Shown here: in pieces, positions 51,210 to 60,458 of the stretch
Position numbering within the stretch: the stretch's first letter is position 1
Layout: each line of letters opens with the position of its first letter
Notes under the pieces: generated by a model
The model's database searches: none
What the model saw: the letters and a program-made list of their open reading frames with translations, nothing else
What the model was told of the DNA's origin: nothing
Translations under genes and position numbers: made by a program
Assembly (NCBI GenBank): GCA_020634435.1
Contig: JACKBS010000013.1
Span: 124,001-188,000, forward strand
Origin: Ardenticatenaceae bacterium
GTDB lineage: Bacteria; Chloroflexota; Anaerolineae; Promineifilales; Promineifilaceae
Direction of reading: 5' to 3'
DNA length: 64,000 bases

Positions 51210-52334
51210 ATGGCTGTTTTACGACCTGCCGGTGATTTTGACCGCTCATACGAACAAGACATGGCCGTGGTGCGGCAGCGATGGCAGTATGCATTGCTGA
51301 TTGCCTTTTTGTTGCTGCTGTTTGCGCTGCCTTACGTTGCCTCCGAGTCGATTGTTTCGCTGGTGAACCGCATCTGTATTTTTATGATTGCCGTGCAGGG
51401 GCTGAACATTCTCACCGGATACACGGGACAAATTTCGCTGGGGCAGGCGGCATTCATGACGGTAGGCGGTTACATTTCGGCGCTGCTGGTGGGGCAGGCA
51501 GGTTGGAGCTTTTTCCTGGCCCTGCCCGTCGCCGGTTTGGGTGCCGGTTTGGTGGGGCTGTTGTTTGGTCTGCCCTCGCTGCGGGTTAAGGGGTTTTACC
51601 TGGTCATGGCGACGCTGAGTGCCCAATTTATTGTTCCGTGGTTTACCCGCAATTTATGGCCCGATGTGCTGAACGGGGCGCAGGGCATCAATGTGCCGGT
51701 GCCTGTGATTCAGCTTCCGGTGATCAGCAATACCTGTTTCCTGGGCACAACGTTTGATCCAGAAACGGCCGCTTGCCTCTACCGTTTTGCCACACCTACC
51801 CAATTTATCCACATCACCCTGGTGGTGCTGATCATCAGCACCATTGCCGCGCACAACATTTCGCGCAGCCGCCTGGGCCGTGCTTTCATCTCCATCCGCG
51901 ACAATGACCTGGCTGCCGAACTGCTGGGGATTAACCTATTTAGCTATAAACTGCGTGCCTTTTTCATCGCGTCCGTGTACGCCGGGGTGGCTGGGGCGCT
52001 GCTGGCCCACAACCTGCGCCATCTCAACTCCGAGACGATTGGTTTGAACGATTCGGTGATGATGTTGGGCATGTTGATTGTTGGTGGGTTGGGCACCAGC
52101 GTTGGCCCTATTTTTGGCACCACCCTGATCATTCTCTTGGAAGAGTTTGCTACTGTGCTAACGCCGGTCATTATTGCCATGTTTCCCGAAAATGCCGGTG
52201 GCATTGGGGCGGCGTTACGGCCGTTTATTTTTGGTCTCGCGTTAACGTTGTTCCTGGTTTTTGAACCGCGCGGGCTGGCGTATCGTTGGCGTCTGATCAA
52301 GGCGGCGTGGCGATTACGGCCGTTTGCTCGTTAA
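51210..52334 (+). CDS. livM: Liv-type ABC transporter permease (LivM)
   Basis: 374 aa, about ten helices. GLNILTGYTGQISLGQAAFMTVGGYISALL is the LivM hallmark, and RSRLGRAFISIRDNDLAAELLGINLFSYKLRAFFIASVYAGVAGALLAH contains the ATPase-coupling loop. GLGTSVGPIFGT and the ending FGLALTLFLVFEPRGLAYRW also fit. It is longer than E. coli LivM at the N-terminus by little, and has an outer loop with NGAQGINVP. GGAGAAGAA precedes the ATG. The four-helix-bundle insertion separates it from livH. Confidence 0.92.
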   Translation: MAVLRPAGDFDRSYEQDMAVVRQRWQYALLIAFLLLLFALPYVASESIVSLVNRICIFMIAVQGLNILTGYTGQISLGQAAFMTVGGYISALLVGQAGWSFFLALPVAGLGAGLVGLLFGLPSLRVKGFYLVMATLSAQFIVPWFTRNLWPDVLNGAQGINVPVPVIQLPVISNTCFLGTTFDPETAACLYRFATPTQFIHITLVVLIISTIAAHNISRSRLGRAFISIRDNDLAAELLGINLFSYKLRAFFIASVYAGVAGALLAHNLRHLNSETIGLNDSVMMLGMLIVGGLGTSVGPIFGTTLIILLEEFATVLTPVIIAMFPENAGGIGAALRPFIFGLALTLFLVFEPRGLAYRWRLIKAAWRLRPFAR

Positions 52335-52342
52335 GAATAAAT

Positions 52343-52401
52343 AGTTACTGGTGGTTAGCGGCTAGTTGCTGGTACAAACGACTAACCGCTAACCACTATC
52401 A
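52343..52401. repeat. GGTTAGCGGCTAG / CTAACCGCTAACC hairpin repeat
   Basis: ACTGGTGGTTAGCGGCTAG and CGACTAACCGCTAACCACTA face each other across a short loop, after livM. It belongs to the same family as the repeats around the four-helix-bundle gene and could terminate or attenuate transcription. Confidence 0.65.
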
Positions 52402-52488
52402 ACTCTTCGCCAAGGAGGTGAAATTTCGCAAACCATTTCACAAAAGTTAGAACCTTTTATTTACCCACGAAAAGGAGAGAGTAAACAC

Positions 52489-53955
52489 ATGAAGAAACTG
52501 CCCGTATTCACACTGTTGTTTTTGCTGGTAGGCGCCCTGTTTTTGGTCGCCTGCGGCAGCCCCGCTGAAGTGCAAGAAGCTGTTCAAGATGCCGTTAACG
52601 AAGTTGCCCCCACGCTAGAAGCCGCCGCGACGGAAATTGGCCCCACGGTGGAAGCGGCCGTAGAAGAAGTGGCCCCGACCCTGGAAGCAGTAGCGACCGA
52701 CGTGGCTGAAGAAGTGGAAGCCGTTGTAGAAGATACTGCGGAACCTGCCGAAGAAATGCGCACCGACAACCTCGAAGGCGAAACGATTACCTTCTACCAC
52801 TTTGGCGATCTGTCTGGCCCGCTGGCTGGCATCACCGGGCCGCTGATCAATGGGTTCAACGATGCTGTTGCGGCCGTTAACGCCAATGGCGGTGTTCGCG
52901 GTGCCCAGATCGAGCTGCAATTCACCGACACCCAATCCAGCGTAGATGAGGCCGTCGCTGCCTATGACCGTTACACCAGCGAAGATGACAATATCCTCGT
53001 CATGTTCACCTACGGCTCTGGTGATGGCGAAGCCTTGGCCAGCCGCTTTGTGGAAGACCAGATTCCAAACCTGGCTGCCGGTTTGAGCGCTGTGGCTTTC
53101 TACGGCCCAGAATCTGGCTACACCTTTGGTTATGCGCCCATCTACCCAGACCAATTTGCCCTCTTCATGGACTACATCAGCGCCAACTGGGATTCGGTAA
53201 AACCTGAAGGCGCAGGCGACGACATCAAAATTGCCTACATCAGCTGGCCAACCGCCTACGGACAGGGCGCTTACACCGATGAAACCCTGGCCTATGCCGA
53301 ATCGCTAGGCATTGAAATTGTGGCCAACGAACTGATCGATCCCGCCCCCACGGCCGATACCACCACCGCTATCCTCAATGCCCAGGCCGCTGGTGCCAAT
53401 GTGATCTACACCAACTCTCTCGCCTTTGGCCCCGCTTCCATCCTCAATGGGATGGGTGCGCTCGGTCTGCGTGACCAGTTCCTGTTTGGGGCCAATAACT
53501 GGGCGATGGATATCTCCATCTACGCCTTTGTCAGCGATCCGGCCCTGGTAGAAGGCATGATTTCTGCTTTCCCGTACTTGTTCTGGACGGATGAAGACAA
53601 TGCGGGCGTGCAGTTTGCTCAAGAGCAGTTCACGGCAAACGATCGCCAGCCTGCCGAGCATGGTGTTGGCTATCTGCTGACCTTTGCTGGTGTAGACCTG
53701 GCCGTGCGGGCCATTGAGCTGGCCATTGATAACGTGGGCTACGACAACATGACCGGGGCCGATGTCCAGGCGGCTTTGATTGAGCTTGGGGCCATTGATG
53801 TGCTGGATGGTGTTATGCGCGTGGACTTCTCCAACGACAGCCGTTCCCCGCACCAGGCACAGCTCCGGCAGGTGCAAGGTGGCCAGTTTGTCGTGCTGCA
53901 AGATTGGACCGAAACACCTGATCTGCGCCCGGCCGACAACTTCTCTGACAACTAA
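52489..53955 (+). CDS. livJ: Lipoprotein substrate-binding protein of the Liv transporter, with hendecad stalk
   Basis: 488 aa. Signal peptide with lipobox LVAC (Cys22) anchors it outside. Residues 28-82 are five 11-residue repeats, such as VAPTLEAAATE and IGPTVEAAVEE, which form a helical stalk. The rest is a type I periplasmic binding fold: TITFYHFGDLSGPLAGITGP at its entry, VNANGGVRGAQIELQFTDTQS, and a C-terminal domain with ALIELGAIDVLDGVMRVDFS. It captures the ligand (branched-chain amino acid, or an aromatic or aliphatic acid as the CoA ligases suggest) for LivHM. The ATG at 52489 follows AAAGGAGAGAG, a strong site, suitable for an abundant protein. Confidence 0.92.
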   Translation: MKKLPVFTLLFLLVGALFLVACGSPAEVQEAVQDAVNEVAPTLEAAATEIGPTVEAAVEEVAPTLEAVATDVAEEVEAVVEDTAEPAEEMRTDNLEGETITFYHFGDLSGPLAGITGPLINGFNDAVAAVNANGGVRGAQIELQFTDTQSSVDEAVAAYDRYTSEDDNILVMFTYGSGDGEALASRFVEDQIPNLAAGLSAVAFYGPESGYTFGYAPIYPDQFALFMDYISANWDSVKPEGAGDDIKIAYISWPTAYGQGAYTDETLAYAESLGIEIVANELIDPAPTADTTTAILNAQAAGANVIYTNSLAFGPASILNGMGALGLRDQFLFGANNWAMDISIYAFVSDPALVEGMISAFPYLFWTDEDNAGVQFAQEQFTANDRQPAEHGVGYLLTFAGVDLAVRAIELAIDNVGYDNMTGADVQAALIELGAIDVLDGVMRVDFSNDSRSPHQAQLRQVQGGQFVVLQDWTETPDLRPADNFSDN

Positions 53956-53982
53956 TCTTTTTTGCCACAGAGGGCGCGTCCC

Positions 53983-54107
53983 CTCCCTAGCCCTCCCCCT
54001 ACCAGGGGGAGGGAACTGACTCCCTCTCCCTCTGAGGGAGAGGGTTGGGGTGAGGGTGAAAACTGGCATAACTCCTTTTCTCATTCCTCTGTGTCCTCTG
54101 TGGCTCT
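53983..54107. repeat. Two repeats between livJ and livF
   Basis: CCCTCCCTAGCCC...CCCTACCAGGGGGAGGG, CCCTCTCCCTCTGAGGGAGAGGG and GGGGTGAGGGTG (53983-54059) form a strong hairpin family also seen at 15146. A CTCTGTGTCCTCTGTGGC arm (54086-54107) pairs with TGCCACAGAGGGCG at 53963-53976. Confidence 0.7.
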
Positions 54108-54115
54108 GAATTGCT

Positions 54116-54910
54116 ATGCTAAAAATCAACAATATTGAAGTCGTTTACAGTGATGTGATTTTGGTGCTGCGGGGCGTCTCGCTAGAGGTAACCCAGGGGC
54201 AAATTGTGTCGCTGCTGGGGGCCAATGGCGCGGGCAAAACGACCACGCTAAAGGCTATTTCTGGCCTGCTGCTGCGCGAGGATGGTGCAGTCACGCGCGG
54301 CAGTATTGAGTTTGACGGTGAACGGCTCGATAAGCTGCCCGCCGAGGAAGTGACGCGGCGGGGCATTGTGCAGGTGCTGGAAGGGCGGCGACTTTTCCAA
54401 CATCTCACGGCCGAAGAAAATTTGCGGGTGGGGGCTTTGGTGAATCCCAGTCAGGCGGATACCAAACGTTTGCTGGAGCAAGTGTACGATTATTTTCCGG
54501 CTCTCACGACGCTGCGCCACCGTACGGCCGGATATCTTTCTGGCGGGGAGCAGCAGATGGTGGCGATTGGTCGCGCCCTCATGGCCAAGCCCCGCTTGAT
54601 GCTGCTGGATGAGCCGTCGCTGGGTCTGGCACCGCTGCTGGTGCAAAATATTTTTGAAATTATTCATCGCATCAATAAAGAAGGTGGCGTCTCGATTTTG
54701 GTGGTGGAGCAAAATGCCAACGTCGCGTTGAAAACGGCCGAATATGCCTACGTGATGGAAAACGGCCGTATTGTCCTCGATGGCGAAGCGGCGCAACTCT
54801 CCCAAAATGCCGACATTAAAGAGTTTTACCTGGGGCTTACCCAGGTGGGCGAACGGAAAAGCTATCGCGACGTGAAACATTACAAACGCCGTAAGCGGTG
54901 GATTGGGTAA
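54116..54910 (+). CDS. livF: Liv-type ABC transporter ATPase (LivF)
   Basis: 264 aa. Walker A GANGAGKT near residues 35-42, Q-loop VQVLEGRRLFQHLTAEENL (the EGRR form is LivF-specific), signature YLSGGEQQMVAIGRAL, Walker B LMLLDEPSLGLAP and switch VVEQNA. It is about 25 residues longer than usual at the C-terminus with a basic tail (SYRDVKHYKRRKRW). Works with LivG. The initiator lies right after repeat sequence with no good Shine-Dalgarno (GAATTGCT), so translation may be weak. Confidence 0.92.
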   Translation: MLKINNIEVVYSDVILVLRGVSLEVTQGQIVSLLGANGAGKTTTLKAISGLLLREDGAVTRGSIEFDGERLDKLPAEEVTRRGIVQVLEGRRLFQHLTAEENLRVGALVNPSQADTKRLLEQVYDYFPALTTLRHRTAGYLSGGEQQMVAIGRALMAKPRLMLLDEPSLGLAPLLVQNIFEIIHRINKEGGVSILVVEQNANVALKTAEYAYVMENGRIVLDGEAAQLSQNADIKEFYLGLTQVGERKSYRDVKHYKRRKRWIG

Positions 54911-55025
54911 CCGGTGAACCGTGGTCGGTAATCCGTGAACGGTTCATAGCCTGGGCATTTATGCCCAGGTCTTCGACGGATAGTAATCGCTTTATAACCT
55001 GGGCATTGATGCCCCGGTCTTCCAT
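54911..55025. repeat. GGTAATCCG and CCTGGGCATTTATGCCCAGG repeats
   Basis: An ACCGGTGAACCGTGGTCGGTAATCC block is followed by two palindromes, AGCCTGGGCATTTATGCCCAGG (about 54949-54970) and a near copy around 54999-55020. They fill the whole gap to the next gene. Confidence 0.7.
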
Positions 55026-55034
55026 GGAAAAACA

Positions 55035-56255
55035 ATGAGCAATCTGGACCAGAAATTACAAGAAGCAGTCAAGTACGCTTATGAAAACGCCCCGGCGGTA
55101 AAAGCCCGCTTCGACAAGGCTGGCATCACGCCAGATGATATTCAAGGCGTGGCCGATCTGCCCAAGATTCCGGTGCTGTCCAAGGATGAGATTGTCGCCT
55201 TGCAGCAGGCAAACCCGCCGTTTGGCGGCATGTTGGGTGTGCCGCCGGAGAAAATCACCCACATCTTCTTCTCGCCCGGCCCGATTTACGAACCTGCTCC
55301 CGAACCGGACGAAGGTGCCTGGGATACGGCCGTTACTGCCCTCAAAGCAACCGGCTTCAAACCGGGCGACGTGGTACTCAACAGCTTCACCTACCATTTG
55401 GTGCCCGCAGGCTACTTGTTCGACAATGCCTTCGTCCGGCTGGGCTGCACCGTGGTGCCTGGCGGTACTGGCAGCGCCGAGCTGCAAATCAAAATGATGC
55501 AGGATTTGCAGGTGACGGGCTACAGTGGTACGCCCAGCTTCTTGATGAGCCTGATCAAAAAGGCGGAAGCGAGCGGCATTGATGTGAAGAACGATTTGCA
55601 GCTCAAAACGGCCATTTTCTCGGCTGAACCATTGCCGCCCAGCTTGCGCCAGGCGTTTGTGGAAGAGTATGGTCTGGCAGTGGGCAACGCCTACGCTACG
55701 GCCGATTTTGGCTTACTCGCACTTAACACCGGCGATGGCATGGCCATGCCCCTGCTGCCGGAACCGATCATCGAGGTGGTAGACACAGACACTGGGCAGC
55801 CCGTTGGCGCGGGCGAGACGGGTGAGGTGGTGGCGACCAACTTTAGCCGCGCTTATCCGCTCATTCGCATCGGCACGGGCGACATGGCGATGAACATGGA
55901 CCCGAACCCCGGCCAAAGCCAGCAAACCGAGCGCAGCATCATTTTGGTGGGACGTTCTGGCGAGGCGGCCAAGGTGCGCGGCATGTTTGTGCATCCTAAC
56001 CAGCTGCGCTTTGCCACGGGGCAGATTCCCGGCGTGCAAAAGGTGCAGGGCGTGGTCTCGCGCCCTGAGCTGAAGGACCATTTTGTGGTGCGGGTGGAGG
56101 CTGAGGGGGTGGATGAAACGGCCGTAGCTGAAATGGTGAAAACGGCCGTGCAAGGCCTCTGCCGCGTCCGCGTAGACCAAGTCGAATTCATCGCCCCCGG
56201 CACCCTGGCTGAAGATGCTGCTGGCATGGTCGATGTGCGCGATTGGCAAGCGTGA
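55035..56255 (+). CDS. Phenylacetate-CoA ligase-like AMP-dependent enzyme
   Basis: 406 aa, slightly shorter than typical PaaK (about 430-440). It starts in PaaK manner (KYAYENAPAVKARFDKAGITPDDIQGVADLPKIPVLSKDEI). The later segments GYSGTPSFLMSLIKKAEASG, AIFSAEPLPPSLRQAFVEEYG, YPLIRIGTGDMA and ILVGRSGEAAKVRGMFVHPNQL are those of the PaaK family. The usual Gly/Ser/Thr-rich ATP loop (SSGTTGKPT) is replaced by FFSPGPIYEPAPEP around residues 76-90, so ATP binding may be altered. It may activate an aromatic carboxylate imported by the Liv system, or act in another way. The start lacks a strong ribosome site. Confidence 0.85.
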   Translation: MSNLDQKLQEAVKYAYENAPAVKARFDKAGITPDDIQGVADLPKIPVLSKDEIVALQQANPPFGGMLGVPPEKITHIFFSPGPIYEPAPEPDEGAWDTAVTALKATGFKPGDVVLNSFTYHLVPAGYLFDNAFVRLGCTVVPGGTGSAELQIKMMQDLQVTGYSGTPSFLMSLIKKAEASGIDVKNDLQLKTAIFSAEPLPPSLRQAFVEEYGLAVGNAYATADFGLLALNTGDGMAMPLLPEPIIEVVDTDTGQPVGAGETGEVVATNFSRAYPLIRIGTGDMAMNMDPNPGQSQQTERSIILVGRSGEAAKVRGMFVHPNQLRFATGQIPGVQKVQGVVSRPELKDHFVVRVEAEGVDETAVAEMVKTAVQGLCRVRVDQVEFIAPGTLAEDAAGMVDVRDWQA

Positions 56256-56286
56256 TCGGTTATCGGTAAAAGACAATTGGTAGGGG

Positions 56287-56354
56287 CGAGGTAGGTAGGA
56301 TATGATCTGAAAAAGCCCAATGATCATATCTGCTACCTGCCTCGTCCTTTTTGT
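56287..56354 (+). terminator. Imperfect long hairpin with T tract
   Basis: CGAGGTAGGTAGGATATGATC and GATCATATCTGCTACCTGCCTCG (ending at 56344) form a stem of more than 20 pairs with a two-base bulge, followed by TCCTTTTTG. It ends the Liv/PaaK unit. Confidence 0.75.
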
Positions 56355-56370
56355 TTAAAAGACGGTAATC

Positions 56371-57231
56371 ATGAGTACAAAAACAATCATTACGGCCGCT
56401 TTAACCGGCGTCCTCACCACCAGAGCCCAATCCCCCGCTATCCCGTACACGCCCGCTGAAATTGCCGAGGAAGCTCGGCGCAGCGTGGATGCCGGGGCCA
56501 GCATTGTGCACATTCACGCCCGTCAGCCAGACGGCCGTCCCGCCTTCGACGTGGAAACGTATGCCCAAATTGACGCCGAGGTGCGCCAGCGCTGCCCCGA
56601 CGTCATTATCAACTACTCCACTGGAGCCATCGGTATTGACCGGGAGACGCGCATTCACCACATTCGCGCCATCAAGCCAGACATGGCCGCGCTGAACATG
56701 GGCTCGATGAACTACGCCATCTACTCGCGCCAGCAAAAACGTTCTACCACGATCACGTTTTTGCCAATCCATTTAAGGACATCCAATTTTTCCTGGAAGC
56801 GATGAACGCCGCAGGCACGCGCCCGGAGATGGAATGCTTCGATGCCGGGCACATCAACAACGCCCAGCCGCTGATCGATTTGGGGATTTTGCAGCCGCCC
56901 TACCAGTTCAGCCTGATCATGGGCGTGTTGGGCGGCATCCCCAGCCAGCACCAAAACGTTGGTGCAGCAGGTGGATTTGCTCCCGGCACATTCTCACTGG
57001 CAGGTGATTGGCATTGGTAACAAGCAGTGGAAGTTGGCGGCAGCGGCCGTTTCTATGGGCGGCAACGTGCGGGTGGGGCTGGAGGACAATCTCTACCTGC
57101 CTACTGGCGAACTGGCGCAGTCCAACGGTGACCTTGTGGCCAAAGCGGCCGAGCTGGTGCGCCTGGTGGGTGGCGAGGTGGCCACCATCGCTGAAGCACG
57201 AACAATGTTGCAATTGGAGAAACTGAATTGA
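56371..57231 (+). CDS. Beta-keto acid cleavage enzyme (BKACE, DUF849), with two frameshifts
   Basis: About 287 aa when read across frames. Frame changes occur at AAAAA (56735-56739, one base short) and at CCCC (56939-56942, one base extra), so the outer parts share a frame. TAALTGVLTTRAQSP, ASIVHIHARQPDGRP (two metal-binding His), INYSTGAIG, ALNMGSMNYA, FECFDAGH-like MECFDAGH, HWQVIGIGNKQW and GLEDNLYLPTGELA (Glu metal ligand) mark a BKACE. These enzymes condense a beta-keto acid with acetyl-CoA, giving acetoacetate and a CoA ester, as 3-keto-5-aminohexanoate cleavage enzyme does in lysine fermentation. It could link to the glutaryl-CoA-type metabolism and CoA ligases nearby. Confidence 0.85.
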
Positions 57232-57713
57232 GCAAACAACGCGCAACGGCCGTTTCCTGGCCCAACAAACCAATGCCTGAGCTACGTAAAGAGCTGCTGC
57301 TCGACGGGCAGTACAGCCGCGAAGAGTTTGTCACCATCAGCCAGGGATTGGTACCGCAATCGCCTGCCGACAAATGGTTCATCTACCTGGCGGATGAGTG
57401 GCTCTATTTCCATCGCAGTGCCAGCGGGAGCTGTATCTTCCAGCTGCAAATCATGCCCGATGACAATGGTTACGCCGCCGATATTCTGCTGGTTAACCAG
57501 GACCCTGGTCAATATCGCTCTCTGTCCGACGCGTATGACGTGGCCCTGGTTTCTTACCTGATTGACGCCATTTTGCTCGGTCGCTTTGCCTCGTTTCCGC
57601 AGCCCGAACAGTTCTCCCAGGAAGACCATGCGAAGCACCAGCAGCACGTCATGGGTCAAAACCCAACGGCCGATGGCGGTTTAAGCTTGCGTGTGGTGAA
57701 CGGTAATCGGTAA
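57228..57713 (+). CDS. Unknown cytoplasmic protein coupled to BKACE
   Basis: 161 aa with a TTG start inside the BKACE stop (TTGA at 57228-57231), so translation is coupled. It has no signal peptide or membrane helix. Mixed alpha/beta sequence with ADKWFIYLADEWLYFHRSASGSCIFQLQI in the middle and a hydrophilic C-terminus (EDHAKHQQHVMG). I do not recognise it. The tight coupling suggests a role with BKACE, or mere operon membership. Confidence 0.65.
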   Translation: MSKQRATAVSWPNKPMPELRKELLLDGQYSREEFVTISQGLVPQSPADKWFIYLADEWLYFHRSASGSCIFQLQIMPDDNGYAADILLVNQDPGQYRSLSDAYDVALVSYLIDAILLGRFASFPQPEQFSQEDHAKHQQHVMGQNPTADGGLSLRVVNGNR

Positions 57714-57719
57714 TCACTT

Positions 57720-57743
57720 CAGCCTGGGGATTTATCCCCAGGA
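57720..57743. repeat. AGCCTGGGGATTTATCCCCAGG palindrome
   Basis: One clean copy of the CCTGGGG family, 70 bases ahead of the antitoxin gene; a possible terminator for the BKACE unit. Confidence 0.65.
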
Positions 57744-57760
57744 AATTGTACCAGCCCTAA

Positions 57761-57795
57761 AGTTATGCTATTATATAAAGTTATACATGCATAAC
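57761..57795 (+). promoter_or_regulatory. Probable autoregulatory operator of the RHH/PIN pair
   Basis: AGTTATGCTATTATATAAAG and the near-perfect palindrome GTTATACATGCATAAC (57780-57795, two unmatched bases) lie just ahead of the antitoxin. Repeated GTTAT(G/A)C units in both orientations fit a ribbon-helix-helix operator, and TATTATA could be a -10 box. Confidence 0.55.
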
Positions 57796-57809
57796 AAGTG
57801 AGAGGTCGT

Positions 57810-58115
57810 ATGTCAGAAGTAAATTTGAAACGTACCACCATCATGGCCGACGAAGAGATGCTCTACAAAATTGATCTGATTGCTCGGCGAGAGGGGAAAT
57901 CAAAAGCGGCCGTTATTCGGGAAGCCTTGGTCGCTTATGTCACGGCTGCTGAAGAAGATCAGCCAGCGGAAGACCCACTGCTGCGTTTGATAGGATTGGC
58001 TGGGGAAACGGCCGTACCCACCAACATGGCTAACGGTCAAGACGAAGCCGACATCCTGGAAAATATCGATCCTCAAACCGGATTTGCTTTGCGTGATGAA
58101 AAAGACGCTGCTTGA
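57810..58115 (+). CDS. vapB: Ribbon-helix-helix (CopG-type) antitoxin
   Basis: 101 aa from the ATG at 57810 (GAGAGGTCGT before it). The N-terminus is a clear RHH: VNLKRTTIMADEEMLYKIDLIARREGKSKAAVIREALVAYV. The second half (residues ~55-101) is acidic and probably wraps round the toxin. It overlaps the PIN toxin gene by 20 bases. Such pairs are autoregulated: the antitoxin binds the operator at 57761-57795 and loses affinity when toxin is in excess. The pair may stabilise the region or act in stress. Confidence 0.85.
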   Translation: MSEVNLKRTTIMADEEMLYKIDLIARREGKSKAAVIREALVAYVTAAEEDQPAEDPLLRLIGLAGETAVPTNMANGQDEADILENIDPQTGFALRDEKDAA

Positions 58116-58524
58116 TTCCAGTTTCCTTTTTGCTCTCATCAACCAAAAAGATGTAAATCATGCTGCCTGTGTCGCCGTGGCGCGTGACAACACGTTGCAA
58201 AAACATCTTTTGGTCACTGTAATTCCTGAAACATGCTACTTGCTGCACAGGTGGTTAGGCCACGCTATCATGCGTGCCTTCATCCAAAATTTGCAAGACC
58301 CTATTTGGCAAATTGAGCAGGTCCAGCCGCAAGATTGGGCGCGGGTAGATGAATTACTCAATCAATACGCCGATGCGCGACTGGATTTAGTTGACGCCAC
58401 GCTGGTTGCCGCTGCCGAAAGGCTGAACATCGAAACGATTCTTACGCTGGATCAGCGTGATTTTCGCTTGATCCGGCCCAAACATGTTGATTATTTCTCT
58501 ATTTTGCCTGAGCAAATATCGTGA
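58096..58524 (+). CDS. vapC: PIN-domain toxin (VapC-type ribonuclease)
   Basis: 142 aa from the ATG at 58096, inside the end of the antitoxin gene. PIN catalytic residues: Asp7 (LLDSSFLFA), Glu45 (PETCYLL), Asp97/Asp100 (ARLDLVDATLVAAAERL) and Asp119 (TLDQRDF). All four acidic positions are present, so it is likely active. VapC toxins cleave tRNA or rRNA with Mg2+. It is held inactive by the RHH partner. The GTG of the next small gene overlaps its stop. Confidence 0.87.
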   Translation: MKKTLLDSSFLFALINQKDVNHAACVAVARDNTLQKHLLVTVIPETCYLLHRWLGHAIMRAFIQNLQDPIWQIEQVQPQDWARVDELLNQYADARLDLVDATLVAAAERLNIETILTLDQRDFRLIRPKHVDYFSILPEQIS

Positions 58525-58715
58525 ACGCTGATATCAACCCCGTTGTTCTGCTGAGCGGCGATACCTGGCATATCGTGGTGCACAGTCGCGAATCTTATGT
58601 AGCCTGGTGCGGCCAAAAGATCACCAACCGCCGCGCCCATTCCCGCCTGAACACCATCGGCCAGGAAAATCTTTGCCCCAAATGTTTGAGATTGTTTTCC
58701 GAAAGTCGAGCGTAA
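58521..58715 (+). CDS. Small protein with CxG...CPKC zinc-site-like pattern
   Basis: 64 aa with a GTG start overlapping the VapC stop (GTGA at 58521-58524). Cys30 in AWCGQKI and CPKC near the C-terminus, with a His between them, could bind zinc. The first half, LLSGDTWHIVVHSRESYVAWCG, is beta-like. Four-base coupling to the toxin suggests a real gene, but its role is unknown; it might be a third module of the toxin-antitoxin operon. Confidence 0.6.
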   Translation: MNADINPVVLLSGDTWHIVVHSRESYVAWCGQKITNRRAHSRLNTIGQENLCPKCLRLFSESRA

Positions 58716-58718
58716 ACA

Positions 58719-58797
58719 GCAGGAACACAGAGATTCACAGAGGAGCGCATAGTTTCACAGAGAGAGAAAAAATCTGCGTAATCTGTGAAATCTGTGG
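58719..58797. repeat. ACACAGAGATTCACAGAGG-type repeat
   Basis: GGAACACAGAGATTCACAGAGG, TTTCACAGAGAG and ATCTGCGTAATCTGTGAAATCTGTGG form a loose inverted pair that reaches to ten bases before the carboxyltransferase start. Confidence 0.65.
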
Positions 58798-58806
58798 ACA
58801 AAAATC

Positions 58807-60416
<1,610 letters not shown>

Positions 60417-60420
<4 letters not shown>

Positions 60421-60445
60421 GGGCAGGTCTCAGACCTGCCCCTAC
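60417..60445. terminator. Bidirectional hairpin
   Basis: GTAGGGGCAGGTCT and AGACCTGCCCCTAC form a perfect 14-bp stem with a single-base loop, starting within the carboxyltransferase stop and standing between convergent genes. No U tract on either side. Confidence 0.65.
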
Positions 60446-60458
60446 GGTAATTCAGTTG

